Assembly: GCF_013085545.1 (NCBI RefSeq)
Contig: NZ_CP039543.1
Location: 992,001 to 1,056,000, forward strand
DNA: 64,000 nt
DNA from: Oceanidesulfovibrio marinus
GTDB taxonomy: Bacteria; Desulfobacterota; Desulfovibrionia; Desulfovibrionales; Desulfovibrionaceae
Direction: 5' to 3'
The translations under genes were made by a program, and so were the position numbers. Below, piece after piece: positions 35,825-45,725 of this stretch (positions are counted from its first letter, which is position 1; the number at the start of each line of letters is the position of its first letter). The notes under the pieces were generated by a model, which made no database searches, was not told where the DNA came from, and saw nothing but the letters and a program-made list of their open reading frames with translations.

Positions 35825-37282
35825 ATGCGATTCTACAACTCCCTGACCCGGACCAAGGAAGAGTTCAAGCCCATTCACGAAAACCGTGTGAACATGTACG
35901 TCTGCGGCATCACGGCCTATGATTACTGCCACATCGGCCACGCCCGCTCGGCCGTGGTCTTCGACGTCATCGTGCGCTACCTGCGCGCCCGCGGCTACGA
36001 GGTGGTCTTTGCGCGCAACTTCACGGACGTGGACGACAAGATCATCAACCGGGCCAACGAGGTCGGCGCTTCCAGCCACGACATCGCCGAGAAGTTCATG
36101 GCCGCGTTCCACGAGGATATGGACGCGCTGGGCGTGCTGCGCGCCGATCTGGAGCCCAAGGCCACCGACCACATCGGCGACATGATCGAGCTGACTCAGA
36201 ACCTTATGAACAAGGGCTTTGCCTACACCACCCTGTCCGGCGACGTGTACTACCGCGTGCGCGCCTTCGCCGACTACGGCAAGCTCTCCAACCGCAATCT
36301 GGACGACCTGCGCGCCGGAGCGCGCATCGCCCCGGACGAGGGCAAGGAAGATCCCCTGGATTTCGCCCTGTGGAAGGCGGCCAAGCCCGGCGAGCCCTCC
36401 TGGGACAGCCCATGGGGCAAGGGCCGGCCCGGCTGGCACACCGAGTGCTCGGCCATGAGCGAGAACCTGCTGGAGCTGCCCCTGGACATCCACGGCGGCG
36501 GACAGGACCTCATCTTCCCCCACCACGAGAACGAGATCGCCCAGTCCGAGGCGGCCACGGGCAAGGATTTCGTCCACTTCTGGGTCCACAACGGCTTCGT
36601 GCAGATCGACTCCGAGAAGATGTCCAAGTCGCTGGGCAACTTCAAGACCATCCGCGACATCTACGAAAGCTACCTGCCGGAGACCCTGCGCTACTTCCTG
36701 CTTACCAAGCACTACCGCAGCCCCATTGACTTCACCTTCGACTCCATGGACGAGGCCGAGAAGAACCTGCGCCGCGTGTACACCGTGCTGGCCGACGTGG
36801 AGGAGGAGCTGACCCGCGAGAAGCGCAAGAAATCCCCCCTGCCCGAGGACTTCTCCCGCGAGCTGGAAGAAGCCGTGACCGGCTTTGCCGAGTCCATGGA
36901 GGACGACTGCAACACGGCCGGCGCCATCGGCCACGTGTTCGGCGCGGTCAAGGTGGTGGGACGCCTGCTGGACGACGCCAAGCTGCGCAAGACCGAGGAC
37001 GCCAAAGCGGTGTTCGAGCGGTTCAGCCAGATCATGCAGGAGATGGGCGGCGTGCTCGGCCTCTTCGGCCAGAACCCCCGCACCTTCCTGGAAGACCTCA
37101 AGGCCAAGCGGCTGACGCGCCGCAACGTAGACGTGGCCGAGGTGGAAAAGCTCGTGGCCCAGCGCACCGAAGCCAAGAAGTCCAAGGACTTCGAAACCGC
37201 GGACTCCATTCGCGACTCCCTCACCCAGATGGGCGTGGAGGTTCGCGACACCCCGCAGGGACCGGTCTGGGACATGCTCTGA
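35825..37282 (+). CDS. cysS: cysteinyl-tRNA synthetase
   Basis: A 485-residue class I aminoacyl-tRNA synthetase charging tRNA-Cys. It opens MRFYNSLTRTKEEF and has the zinc/HIGH region YVCGITAYDYCHIGHARS. WHTECSAMS and HGGGQDLIFPHHENEIAQSEA (zinc ligands) follow, then KMSKSLGN. The DALR-type anticodon domain and C-terminal tail complete the normal length. The start ATG at 35825 is preferred over an upstream TTG at 35801. It is followed 32 bases later by the M48 protease gene. Confidence 0.97.
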   Translation: MRFYNSLTRTKEEFKPIHENRVNMYVCGITAYDYCHIGHARSAVVFDVIVRYLRARGYEVVFARNFTDVDDKIINRANEVGASSHDIAEKFMAAFHEDMDALGVLRADLEPKATDHIGDMIELTQNLMNKGFAYTTLSGDVYYRVRAFADYGKLSNRNLDDLRAGARIAPDEGKEDPLDFALWKAAKPGEPSWDSPWGKGRPGWHTECSAMSENLLELPLDIHGGGQDLIFPHHENEIAQSEAATGKDFVHFWVHNGFVQIDSEKMSKSLGNFKTIRDIYESYLPETLRYFLLTKHYRSPIDFTFDSMDEAEKNLRRVYTVLADVEEELTREKRKKSPLPEDFSRELEEAVTGFAESMEDDCNTAGAIGHVFGAVKVVGRLLDDAKLRKTEDAKAVFERFSQIMQEMGGVLGLFGQNPRTFLEDLKAKRLTRRNVDVAEVEKLVAQRTEAKKSKDFETADSIRDSLTQMGVEVRDTPQGPVWDML

Positions 37283-37314
37283 TCGATCCAGCGTCCGCAA
37301 AGGTCGAGAAATAC

Positions 37315-38736
37315 ATGCCGTACCCGAGACCATTCGTATCCTGGCGGCGCATCCTTACGCTGACGCTGGCCGTGTTGATGTTCATCCAGCTCACGGCCGG
37401 CGCGGCTTTTGCGCAGTTCAATTTTGACTTCACCCTCAAGGACGAGAAGGAGCTTGGCCGTAAGCTGGCCGTGCTCATCAGAACGCGCGTCCCCCTGGTG
37501 GAGGACCCCTACATCGTCAATTACTGCCGCAAGGTGGTAAAGCGGTTGGTGGCTGTCATGCCGCCACAGCCGTTCGACATCGACGTCAACGTCATCCGGC
37601 ACAGCGCGGTAAACGCCTTTGCCGCACCGGCCGGCCACGTCTTCATCCACACGGGCCTCCTCCTCAACTTTGACAGCGAGTCCGAGGTGGCCGGCGTTCT
37701 GGCGCACGAGCTGGCCCACGTCTCACAACGGCACATCGCCCACAAGGTCGAGCGTACGCAGACGCTCTCCATCCTCTCGCTGCTGGGCGCCCTGGCCGGT
37801 ATGTTCGTGGGCGGCGAAGTGGGCGAGGGCATGATCATGGGCTCCCAGGCCGCATCGGCCAGCGCGCAGCTCAAGTACAGCCGCGAAGACGAAACCGAAG
37901 CCGACCGCATCGGCATGAACTATCTGATCAGCGCCGGCTACCCGGCGCAGGGGTTGCTCGATTCCTTCAAGAAGATCCAGAAGCTCTCCTGGCTGGGCGG
38001 GGGCAACACCATCCCCACCTACCTTTCCACCCACCCGGGCATTGACGTGCGCATCGGCTACATCGACTCCCTGCTGCACCGAATGAACAGGCAAACGCCG
38101 GAGAAGCAGGACAACACGGAGTTCTTGCGCGTGCAGGCGCTGCTACGGGCGGAGTACACCGACCCCAAGAGCGCGCTGCAATACTTCTCCCAGCAGAAGT
38201 CCGAGTTCCCCTGCCTGGACGCCATGGGCCGGGGCGTCGCCCTCTCGCGCATGAACCGCTTCAAGGAGGCGGAGGTGGCGTTCCGCGAGGCGCTCCAGTG
38301 CGGCAGCGACGACAGCCTGGTCTGCCGTGAGGCGGGCCGTTTCTACTTTGCCAAGGGCGATTTCAAGACGGCCGGCTACCTTCTGGACCGCGCCGCCGCC
38401 ATGGACCCCGACGACCTCATGGCGCTCTTCTTCCTGGCGCGCCTGCAGGGCGAGCAAGGCCACGCCGACACCTCGGCCAGACTCTACGAGCGTATTCTGC
38501 GCGCCATTCCGGAGGACCCGGAGGTCCACTTCTACTATGGTCGCATGCTGGGCTCCGCCGGGCACCTCTTCAAAGCCCACCTGCACCTGGCATACAGCGC
38601 GCTGTATAAGGAAAAACGCCGCCAGTACGAGATGTACAAGCAGAAGGCGTCCGGCTACCAGCGCACGCCGGAGGAAAAAGCCGAGCTGGAAGAGATGCAA
38701 AAGATCTTTGATGAACGTAGCGAGTATTGGCAGTAG
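37315..38736 (+). CDS. M48-family metalloprotease with TPR repeats (BepA-like)
   Basis: A 473-residue secreted protease. The signal peptide is in residues 10-33 (RRILTLTLAVLMFIQLTAGAAFA). The zinc motif HELAH is near residue 131, in VLAHELAHVSQRHIAH, and the third ligand is in the segment EDETEADRIGMNYL. The C-terminal half is TPR-like (FKEAEVAFREALQCG..., GDFKTAGYLLDRAAAMDPDDLMA). The arrangement matches BepA/YfgC, a periplasmic protease and chaperone for outer membrane protein assembly. It probably works in the periplasm in the same pathway as the BamD-like lipoprotein. Confidence 0.92.
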   Translation: MPYPRPFVSWRRILTLTLAVLMFIQLTAGAAFAQFNFDFTLKDEKELGRKLAVLIRTRVPLVEDPYIVNYCRKVVKRLVAVMPPQPFDIDVNVIRHSAVNAFAAPAGHVFIHTGLLLNFDSESEVAGVLAHELAHVSQRHIAHKVERTQTLSILSLLGALAGMFVGGEVGEGMIMGSQAASASAQLKYSREDETEADRIGMNYLISAGYPAQGLLDSFKKIQKLSWLGGGNTIPTYLSTHPGIDVRIGYIDSLLHRMNRQTPEKQDNTEFLRVQALLRAEYTDPKSALQYFSQQKSEFPCLDAMGRGVALSRMNRFKEAEVAFREALQCGSDDSLVCREAGRFYFAKGDFKTAGYLLDRAAAMDPDDLMALFFLARLQGEQGHADTSARLYERILRAIPEDPEVHFYYGRMLGSAGHLFKAHLHLAYSALYKEKRRQYEMYKQKASGYQRTPEEKAELEEMQKIFDERSEYWQ

Positions 38737-38791
38737 TCCAACCATTGATTGAGCCGGACCAGGCCTCGTGCCTGCCGCTCCGGAGACAGCC

Positions 38792-39364
38792 ATGAAGAAA
38801 TTCTGCTGGAACCTCGAAGGCGGCGCGTTGTGCCTTCTGCAGGGCGACATCACCGCCGCCCGCGTGGACGCCGTGGTCAACGCCGCGAACTCCTCTCTGG
38901 CCGGAGGCGGCGGCGTGGACGGCGCCATCCACCGCGCGGCCGGTCCCCAGCTTCTGGAAGCGTGCATGCGGATCGTGGCCGAACAGGGCAGGCTCCCGGC
39001 CGGCCAGGCCGTGACCACCCCCGGATTCAACATGCCGGCAAAGTACGTGATCCACACCGTGGGGCCTATCTGGCGCGGTGGCAACGCCGGCGAGCCGGAG
39101 ACTCTGCGCTCCGCCTGGCTGGAAAGTCTGCGGGAGGCCGAGGCCAACGGCGCGGCCGTTGTGGCCTTCCCGGCCATCAGCACCGGCGTGTACGGCTACC
39201 CGGTGGAGCTGGCTGCGCCCCTGGCCCTGAAGACGGCGGCGGAATCGCTGGCGTCCATGCGCGTGGAGGCGGTGCATGTCTACCTCCATGGCGAATCGTC
39301 CTGGCAGGCGTGGTCCGTTGCGGCCCGCGACCTGCTGGGTGAACCACACGAGACGGAGCAATAA
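38792..39364 (+). CDS. macrodomain (ADP-ribose-binding) protein
   Basis: A 190-residue single macrodomain. The ligand-binding loops are [27 protein letters not shown] (residues 26-52), [10 protein letters not shown] and [14 protein letters not shown]. Such proteins bind or hydrolyse ADP-ribose derivatives, including O-acetyl-ADP-ribose. The catalytic Asn-Asn and Gly-rich loops are intact. The ATG at 38792 is selected because a GGAG Shine-Dalgarno lies 8 bases before it. Its stop overlaps the hslV start by one base (TAATG), so the two are translationally coupled. Confidence 0.94.
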   Translation: MKKFCWNLEGGALCLLQGDITAARVDAVVNAANSSLAGGGGVDGAIHRAAGPQLLEACMRIVAEQGRLPAGQAVTTPGFNMPAKYVIHTVGPIWRGGNAGEPETLRSAWLESLREAEANGAAVVAFPAISTGVYGYPVELAAPLALKTAAESLASMRVEAVHVYLHGESSWQAWSVAARDLLGEPHETEQ

Positions 39365-39924
39365 TGAATTCCAACGAGATACAGACGAACCTGCGCGGCA
39401 CCACCATTCTGGCGGTCAAGACAGCGACGGGCATGGCCATGGCCGGCGACGGCCAGGTGACCCTGGGCCAGTCCATCGCCGTGAAGCATTCCGCGCGCAA
39501 GGTGCGGCGCATATACAACGACAGGGTGCTGGCCGGATTCGCCGGCGCCACTGCCGACGCCTTCACCCTCTTCGAGCGGTTCGAGGGCAAGCTGGAGGAG
39601 TTCCGGGGCAACCTGGTGCGCTCCGCCGTGGAGCTGGCCAAGGACTGGCGCAAGGACAAGTACCTGCGCCGGCTGGAGGCCATGCTTCTGGTGGCGGACG
39701 CGGACTCCATCCTGCTCCTTTCCGGCACAGGCGACGTCATTGAGCCGGACGACGGCATCGCCTCCATCGGCTCTGGCAGCGCCTATGCCCTGGCCGCAGC
39801 CCGCGCCCTGGTGCGCAACACGGACCTGGACGCCGAGACCATCGCGCGCAAGTCCATGGAGATCGCGGCGGAGCTCTGCGTCTTCACCAACAACAACGTG
39901 GTTCTCGAAACCATCACCAAATAA
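39364..39924 (+). CDS. hslV: ATP-dependent protease subunit HslV (ClpQ)
   Basis: A 186-residue proteolytic core subunit of the HslUV (ClpYQ) protease. A propeptide of about 12 residues precedes the catalytic Thr in [12 protein letters not shown]. Then come [17 protein letters not shown]-type loops and the ending segment [15 protein letters not shown]. These are all standard for this Thr protease ring. The ATPase subunit gene hslU, usually adjacent, is not next to it nor elsewhere in this window. The next gene is ispE, 8 bases on. Confidence 0.95.
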   Translation: MNSNEIQTNLRGTTILAVKTATGMAMAGDGQVTLGQSIAVKHSARKVRRIYNDRVLAGFAGATADAFTLFERFEGKLEEFRGNLVRSAVELAKDWRKDKYLRRLEAMLLVADADSILLLSGTGDVIEPDDGIASIGSGSAYALAAARALVRNTDLDAETIARKSMEIAAELCVFTNNNVVLETITK

Positions 39925-39932
39925 ATACCCGA

Positions 39933-40838
39933 ATGGACACCGCCTCCGACCAGCCTCTGGCCGTTCTCACCCCGGGCTGCAAGGTGAACCTCCACCTGCG
40001 CATCGGGCCGAAGCGAGAGGACGGCTACCACGAGCTGGAGACGTTCTTCTACCCGCTGCCCGAGCCGCACGACGTGCTGACCATCCGGACGGGAACGGCT
40101 GGCGGAGGCTGCGTTTTTTCATGCGATCCCCTGCTGCCGGGTGACGGCCCCAACCTGGTGGAGCGGGCCTATGCCGAATATGCGAAAGCCTCTGGCTTTG
40201 CCCCGGACATCGCCGTGCATCTGGAAAAACGCATTCCAGCTGGAGCCGGCCTGGGCGGCGGCAGCTCGGACGCAGCGGCCATGCTCCGCTGGCTGGAGTA
40301 TGCGGCCGGGGACAAGGCCCTGGGCGAGACGCACCTGGCGCGCATTGCCGTGGGGCTGGGCGCGGACGTGCCCTTCTTCCTGCTCGGCGAGCCGGCCTGG
40401 GCCGGCGGCGTGGGCGACGAGCTCACCCCGGCGCAGATGGACTGGGGCTCCATGACTCTGCTGCTGCTCGATCCGCACGTCCATGTGTCCACCGGGTGGG
40501 CGTACGGCGCGTGGGACGGGTACGTGATGGAGAATCCAGCACAGCGTATCCCCTTGACAAGCAAAGCGGCGGAGCATAAGAAGACACTCTTTCCAGCGGG
40601 GACGGTCCTGGGCAACGATTTCGAACGTGTTGTCTTTTCAGGTTTTCCCGCGCTCCGGCGACTCAAGGAGTCGCTTTTGGCAGAGGGCGCGTCCGTCGCG
40701 CTTCTGAGCGGCAGCGGCGCCTGTCTTTTTGGTTTGTTCCGCAGTCCGGAACAGGCGAAGAAGGCCGGCCAGCGCATCTCGGCGACACCGCCGCCGGGAA
40801 TAGAACGCCTGGACATCCTCTGCATGTTGGAAGCATGA
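39933..40838 (+). CDS. ispE: 4-diphosphocytidyl-2-C-methyl-D-erythritol kinase
   Basis: A 301-residue GHMP kinase that phosphorylates CDP-ME in the MEP isoprenoid pathway. The opening LTPGCKVNLHLRIGPKREDGYHELETFF fits. The ATP-binding loop IPAGAGLGGGSSDAAAM lies near residue 91, GADVPFFLLGEPAW follows, and the third GHMP motif is LSGSGACLFGLF. Residues and length are normal. The other MEP genes ispD and ispF are fused further along (61756). The stop is only 6 bases from a tRNA-Gln gene, so both are likely on one primary transcript. Confidence 0.95.
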   Translation: MDTASDQPLAVLTPGCKVNLHLRIGPKREDGYHELETFFYPLPEPHDVLTIRTGTAGGGCVFSCDPLLPGDGPNLVERAYAEYAKASGFAPDIAVHLEKRIPAGAGLGGGSSDAAAMLRWLEYAAGDKALGETHLARIAVGLGADVPFFLLGEPAWAGGVGDELTPAQMDWGSMTLLLLDPHVHVSTGWAYGAWDGYVMENPAQRIPLTSKAAEHKKTLFPAGTVLGNDFERVVFSGFPALRRLKESLLAEGASVALLSGSGACLFGLFRSPEQAKKAGQRISATPPPGIERLDILCMLEA

Positions 40839-40844
40839 GCCTGC

Positions 40845-40920
40845 TGGGGCGTCGCCAAGTCGGTAAGGCAACGGGTTTTGGTCCCGTCATTCGAGGGTTC
40901 GAGTCCTTCCGCCCCAGCCA
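40845..40920 (+). tRNA. tRNA-Gln (anticodon TTG)
   Basis: A 76-base cloverleaf including the encoded CCA. The acceptor stem TGGGGCG pairs with CGCCCCA and the discriminator base is G. The anticodon stem ACGGG/CCCGT holds the loop TTTTGGT, with anticodon TTG. The T-arm GAGGG-TTCGAGT-CCTTC is present (the T-stem has one wobble pair). It lies 6 bases past the ispE stop and about 90 bases before prs. Confidence 0.95.
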
Positions 40921-41009
40921 CTTTTTTTTGGTAATCACAGTTGAATTCCCCCTGACGCCGGACACGCAGCGCTAACAACCGGCAAACCCGCACATGCGGT
41001 CCAAATGCC

Positions 41010-41948
<939 letters not shown>

Positions 41949-42010
41949 GCGTCATTAGAGAGTATTTTGGACGCCCAACGCAGGCGTCTTATCGAAAAGG
42001 AGCAATTTCC

Positions 42011-42667
42011 ATGGCCAAGAAGGAATACATCGTTCAGGTCACCGCGCGCGAGGAGCTGGGCAAGGGCTACAACCGCCGGCTGCGCGCCGGGGGCAAGGTC
42101 CCGGGCGTCTTCTATAACGGCAAGGGCGAAAACTTCGCCTTCACCATCGACGAAGCCGTTCTGAGCAAAACTCTGCGCGACATGGGCCGCACCCAGGTCT
42201 TCTCCCTGAAGGTGGAGTCGGACGGTGAGACCAAGTCCATGCCCGCCATCATCTGGCAGGTGGAGCACCATCCCTACAAGAAAAAGGTCAACCACGTGGA
42301 CATCTACGGCATCGACCCGCACAAGAAGCTGCGTGTGGACGTGCCGATCGAGCTGCAGGGAACCCCTCCCGGACGCAAGGAAGGCGGCATTCTCGAGATC
42401 TTCCACGATTCCGTCACGGTGGAATGCCTGCCCATGGACATCCCGCACACCATTCCGATCGACGTCAGCGGGCTCGAGGTCGGCATGCACGTTCACATGG
42501 AGGACCTCGTGTTTCCCGAGAACGTGGAGCCCTTCTACGAGGAAAACTTCACCATCCTTAACATGACCGCCAAGCGCGGCCTTGCCGCCACCGGCGAGAC
42601 CGGCGGCGAAGAAGGTGAAGAAGCAGAGGCCGCCGAAGGCGAAGCCGCCGAGGCCGAAGCCGAGTAG
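42011..42667 (+). CDS. rplY: 50S ribosomal protein L25/general stress protein Ctc
   Basis: A 218-residue long-form L25 (CTC type). The N-terminal L25 domain (REELGKGYNRRLRAGGKVPGVFY) binds 5S rRNA, and the TL5/CTC C-terminal domain follows. The protein ends in a very acidic low-complexity tail rich in Glu, Ala and Gly (residues 196-218). AAAAGGAG lies 8 bases before ATG. A GACGCC/GGCGTC hairpin near 41970-41988 sits in its leader. A strong GC hairpin follows the stop, just before pth. Confidence 0.96.
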   Translation: MAKKEYIVQVTAREELGKGYNRRLRAGGKVPGVFYNGKGENFAFTIDEAVLSKTLRDMGRTQVFSLKVESDGETKSMPAIIWQVEHHPYKKKVNHVDIYGIDPHKKLRVDVPIELQGTPPGRKEGGILEIFHDSVTVECLPMDIPHTIPIDVSGLEVGMHVHMEDLVFPENVEPFYEENFTILNMTAKRGLAATGETGGEEGEEAEAAEGEAAEAEAE

Positions 42668-42695
42668 CCTGTTTTCGCCTCACCGATGCACTTTT

Positions 42696-42733
42696 CCACG
42701 CCCCCCGCGCCGCATCAGGTTCGGGGGGCGTGG
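42696..42733 (+). terminator. strong GC hairpin between rplY and pth
   Basis: A perfect 12-bp stem (42696-42707 with 42722-42733) encloses a 14-base loop. The following bases (CTTTGAC) make only a short T-run, so it may be a partial terminator or an mRNA-processing/stability element. It ends 12 bases before the pth ATG, so it could also affect the pth leader. Confidence 0.65.
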
Positions 42734-42745
42734 CTTTGACCATCC

Positions 42746-43357
42746 ATGTCCTCCTTCTCCATGCTCCTGGCCGGTCTCGGCAACCCCGGCCCCAAATACG
42801 CCGCCACCCGCCACAACTTCGGCTTCCTGCTGGTGGACGCCCTGAGGGAAAAGCTCGAAGGCAGAGCATCGGCCGGCCTGGCGCCGGTGAGCGCTGCCAA
42901 GGGAAAAGGCGACATGTGGCAGGCCAGACCGGTGGCCAACAAGCCGGCGTGGCTGCTGCTCAAGCCCATGACCTTCATGAACCTGAGCGGCGACGCCGTG
43001 GCGCCTGTGCTGCGGTTCTACAAGATGCAGCCCGACCAGCTTTTGGTGATTCACGATGAGCTGGATCTGCCACTGGGACGCATGAAGATGAAGTTCGGCG
43101 GCGGCAATGCCGGCCACAACGGCCTCAAGTCCATTGCCGAGCGTTTGGGCACCAACGATTTTCACCGCCTGCGCCTGGGCGTAGGCCGCCCGCTGGTCGG
43201 CGAAACGGCCGATTACGTGCTCTCCCCATTCACGGCGGAGGAGCTGCCGACAGTGTCCAAGATTCTGGACGCCGCCCTGAAGGCCCTGGTGACATTTGCG
43301 CGTTTCGGATCGGAGCGCGCCACCGAACAGGTAAACTCCTTCCGCATTGCTTCATAA
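42746..43357 (+). CDS. pth: peptidyl-tRNA hydrolase
   Basis: A 203-residue hydrolase that frees tRNA from prematurely released peptidyl-tRNA. The catalytic His is in GLGNPGPKYAATRHNFGF and the next motifs are LLKPMTFMNLSGDAVAPVL and VIHDELDLPLGRMKMKFGGGNAGHNGLKSI. FHRLRLGVGRP and VLSPF complete the family set. Length is normal. It follows rplY, as in many bacteria, and its start lies right after a stable hairpin. Confidence 0.97.
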   Translation: MSSFSMLLAGLGNPGPKYAATRHNFGFLLVDALREKLEGRASAGLAPVSAAKGKGDMWQARPVANKPAWLLLKPMTFMNLSGDAVAPVLRFYKMQPDQLLVIHDELDLPLGRMKMKFGGGNAGHNGLKSIAERLGTNDFHRLRLGVGRPLVGETADYVLSPFTAEELPTVSKILDAALKALVTFARFGSERATEQVNSFRIAS

Positions 43358-43492
43358 GGGGTCCCGGCCCTGGCCTTCCATGGTGCTGGCATCAACTTTG
43401 CGGTGCTATGGACTAATTGAGTGGTTTCGGTTAAGTTAATCGAAATGACACATTCCCGCCGCGTTTAGTTTCTTCGCCAAGGAGCAAATTAG

Positions 43493-44005
43493 GTGTTCGC
43501 ACAGGAACAGCTTGTGGTCTATCCTGCCCAAGGAGTAGGCCGGGTTGATCGTATCGAGACTCAGGAAATTGGTGGATGCGAAGCCGAGTATTACATAGTG
43601 CGCATCCTTTCCAATAATGTGACGCTCATGGTCCCCGTGGAAAATGCCGACAACGTCGGCCTGCGTCCACTTTGCTCCGGCAACGAGGGTTCAGCCATCA
43701 TCGAGTCCCTCAAGGACCGTTCCGATTTTACCGGCTACTCTGGACAAAACTGGAATCGCCGTTATCGTGAATACTCAGAGAAGCTCAAGAGCGGCGACCT
43801 CACCGATGTCGCCTACGTGCTCAAGGAGCTTATGCTCATCGGCAAGGAAAAAGAGCTGTCGTTCGGCGAACGCCGCCTTCTGGAACAGGCCATGGGATTA
43901 CTGACCATGGAGCTGGCCCATGCTCTTGATAAAGAGCCGGATGACGTCAAGCATGACATCGAGGATCTCTTTCAGGATGTGCTTCAGACCGAGGAAAAGG
44001 ACTAG
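43493..44005 (+). CDS. CarD-family transcription regulator
   Basis: A 170-residue CarD/CdnL-type protein. The N-terminal RNA-polymerase-interacting domain (LVVYPAQGVGRVDRIETQEIGG..., YYIVRILSNNVTLMVPVENADNVGLRPL) precedes the helical DNA-binding domain (WNRRYREYSEKLKSGDLTDVAYVLKELMLI..., LSFGERRLLEQAMGLLTMEL). CarD-like proteins stabilise RNA polymerase open complexes. GTG start at 43493 with AAGGAG 9 bases before. It is 402 bases from rho, which is also a global transcription factor. Confidence 0.93.
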   Translation: MFAQEQLVVYPAQGVGRVDRIETQEIGGCEAEYYIVRILSNNVTLMVPVENADNVGLRPLCSGNEGSAIIESLKDRSDFTGYSGQNWNRRYREYSEKLKSGDLTDVAYVLKELMLIGKEKELSFGERRLLEQAMGLLTMELAHALDKEPDDVKHDIEDLFQDVLQTEEKD

Positions 44006-44407
44006 AAAACGCTTGCGCTTCGCTGTTCCTTGGGCTACAGAACCTCCGTCTTCGCCTAGTAATTTCGCCCATATTACCCAATCAGGGCGTACTTGACATA
44101 ACGCATCCCGCACCTAAGACGAAACAAGTGCACCATCATCGCTCCGCGAATTGATGTTTTGCGCCGCGTTTTGCGACGCTTTTGAATAAAATTCGGCCCT
44201 TGTCGTATATCCGGGTTTCATTTTCCCTGTGTCGAATCTTTTGTAGTGAGTCCCACGGGCTCCAACACGCATGTACAACCAAGTCTTTTGACCCAAGGGG
44301 CAACGTCGCATCGTCCCTTTGCCGCTCGAACCTCATCCAGCAACAGAATAGACTGTATGAGAAAAAATCGATCTAAAGCTCCCAAGCAGCAAAACACGGA
44401 GTCCATC
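44006..44407 (+). other. 402-base leader region of rho
   Basis: No gene is supported here. A TTGACA at 44093-44098, a 16-base spacer and TAAGAC at 44115-44120 is a weak candidate promoter; transcription from it would give an untranslated leader of about 280 bases. The stretch before the start is rich in C and T with few hairpins, as expected of a Rho-utilisation-like region. E. coli rho is known to be attenuated by Rho in its own leader. The open frame reaches upstream of 44408, but only the ATG at 44408 has a Shine-Dalgarno. Confidence 0.5.
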
Positions 44408-45655
44408 ATGAATCTCTCCGAGCTCAAAACCAAAAGCATGTCCGAGCTTATGGCGCTCTCCAAGGAGTTCAACGTCGAGAACGCTAGCTCCATGCGCAAA
44501 CAAGAGCTCATCTTCGCCCTCCTGCAAAGCTGCGCCTCCAACAACGGCGCCATCTACGGCGAAGGCGTCCTGGAAATACTGCCGGATGGTTTCGGCTTCC
44601 TGCGGTCACCCATGTACAGTTACATGCCCGGGCCGGACGACATCTACGTCTCCCCATCGCAGATACGCCGATTCGGTCTACGCAAGGGCGACATCATCTC
44701 CGGCCAGATTCGACCGCCCAAGGAAGGCGAACGCTACTTCGCCCTGCTGCGAGTCAGCGAAATCGGCCTCGATACCCCGGAAAAGTCCAAGCAACTCGTT
44801 CTTTTCGACAACCTCACCCCCATCTACCCCAATCGCCAGTACTCAATGGAGAGCGGCAAGGACAACTACTCCGGCCGCGTCATCGACCTGCTCTCCCCCA
44901 TCGGCTGCGGCCAGCGCGGCCTCATCGTCGCCCCGCCCCGCACCGGTAAGACCATGCTCCTCCAGAGCATCGCCAACTCCATCAACGCCAACCATCCCGA
45001 TGTCTACCTCATCGTCCTGCTCATCGACGAGCGGCCCGAGGAGGTAACCGACATGGAGCGCACCGTGAACGCCGAGGTGGTCAGCTCCACCTTCGACGAG
45101 CCGCCACAGCGCCACGTCCAGGTCGTGGAGATGGTCCTCGAAAAGGCCAAACGCCTGGTCGAGCGCAAGCGCGACGTGGTCATCCTGCTCGACTCCATCA
45201 CCCGTCTCGGCCGCGCCTACAACGCCGTGGCCCCCTCGTCCGGCCGCGTCCTCTCCGGCGGTCTGGACGCCAACGCCCTGCAGCGGCCCAAGCGCTTCTT
45301 CGGCGCCGCCCGCAACATCGAGGAAGGCGGCAGCCTGACCATCATCGCCACCGCGCTTATCGATACCGGCTCCCGCATGGACGAGGTCATCTTCGAGGAG
45401 TTCAAGGGCACCGGCAACATGGAGATCTATCTCGATCGTCACCTTGCCGAGAAACGCGTCTTCCCGGCCATCGACATCAACCGCTCCGGCACCCGCAAGG
45501 AAGAGCTGCTGCTCAAGGAGGACGTGCTCAACCGCGTCTGGATCCTGCGCAAGGTGCTCGCCCCCATGTCGTCCATCGACTCCATGGAGTTCCTCCTGGA
45601 TAAGATGCGCGGCACCAAGAACAACCGCGAGTTCCTCGACATCATGAATAAGTAG
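44408..45655 (+). CDS. rho: transcription termination factor Rho
   Basis: A 415-residue hexameric RNA-dependent ATPase. The N-terminal RNA-binding domain ([24 protein letters not shown], then the cold-shock-like fold with [11 protein letters not shown]) binds rut RNA. The helicase core has the Walker [15 protein letters not shown] near residue 179, [13 protein letters not shown] and the Walker [17 protein letters not shown]. The Q and R loops and the ending [25 protein letters not shown] are conserved. The ATG at 44408 (GGAG 7 bases before) gives the normal length. A terminator follows. Confidence 0.97.
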   Translation: MNLSELKTKSMSELMALSKEFNVENASSMRKQELIFALLQSCASNNGAIYGEGVLEILPDGFGFLRSPMYSYMPGPDDIYVSPSQIRRFGLRKGDIISGQIRPPKEGERYFALLRVSEIGLDTPEKSKQLVLFDNLTPIYPNRQYSMESGKDNYSGRVIDLLSPIGCGQRGLIVAPPRTGKTMLLQSIANSINANHPDVYLIVLLIDERPEEVTDMERTVNAEVVSSTFDEPPQRHVQVVEMVLEKAKRLVERKRDVVILLDSITRLGRAYNAVAPSSGRVLSGGLDANALQRPKRFFGAARNIEEGGSLTIIATALIDTGSRMDEVIFEEFKGTGNMEIYLDRHLAEKRVFPAIDINRSGTRKEELLLKEDVLNRVWILRKVLAPMSSIDSMEFLLDKMRGTKNNREFLDIMNK

Positions 45656-45694
45656 CGTCCGTTCCTATTGGGACGCCATGACGTTTTTGCTTTC

Positions 45695-45725
45695 GGCGGC
45701 GGGGGATTCCTCGCCGCCTTTTTTT
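45695..45725 (+). terminator. intrinsic terminator of rho
   Basis: The stem GGCGGCG (45695-45701) pairs with CGCCGCC (45712-45718), followed by seven T's (45719-45725). It starts 39 bases past the rho stop. Confidence 0.9.
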
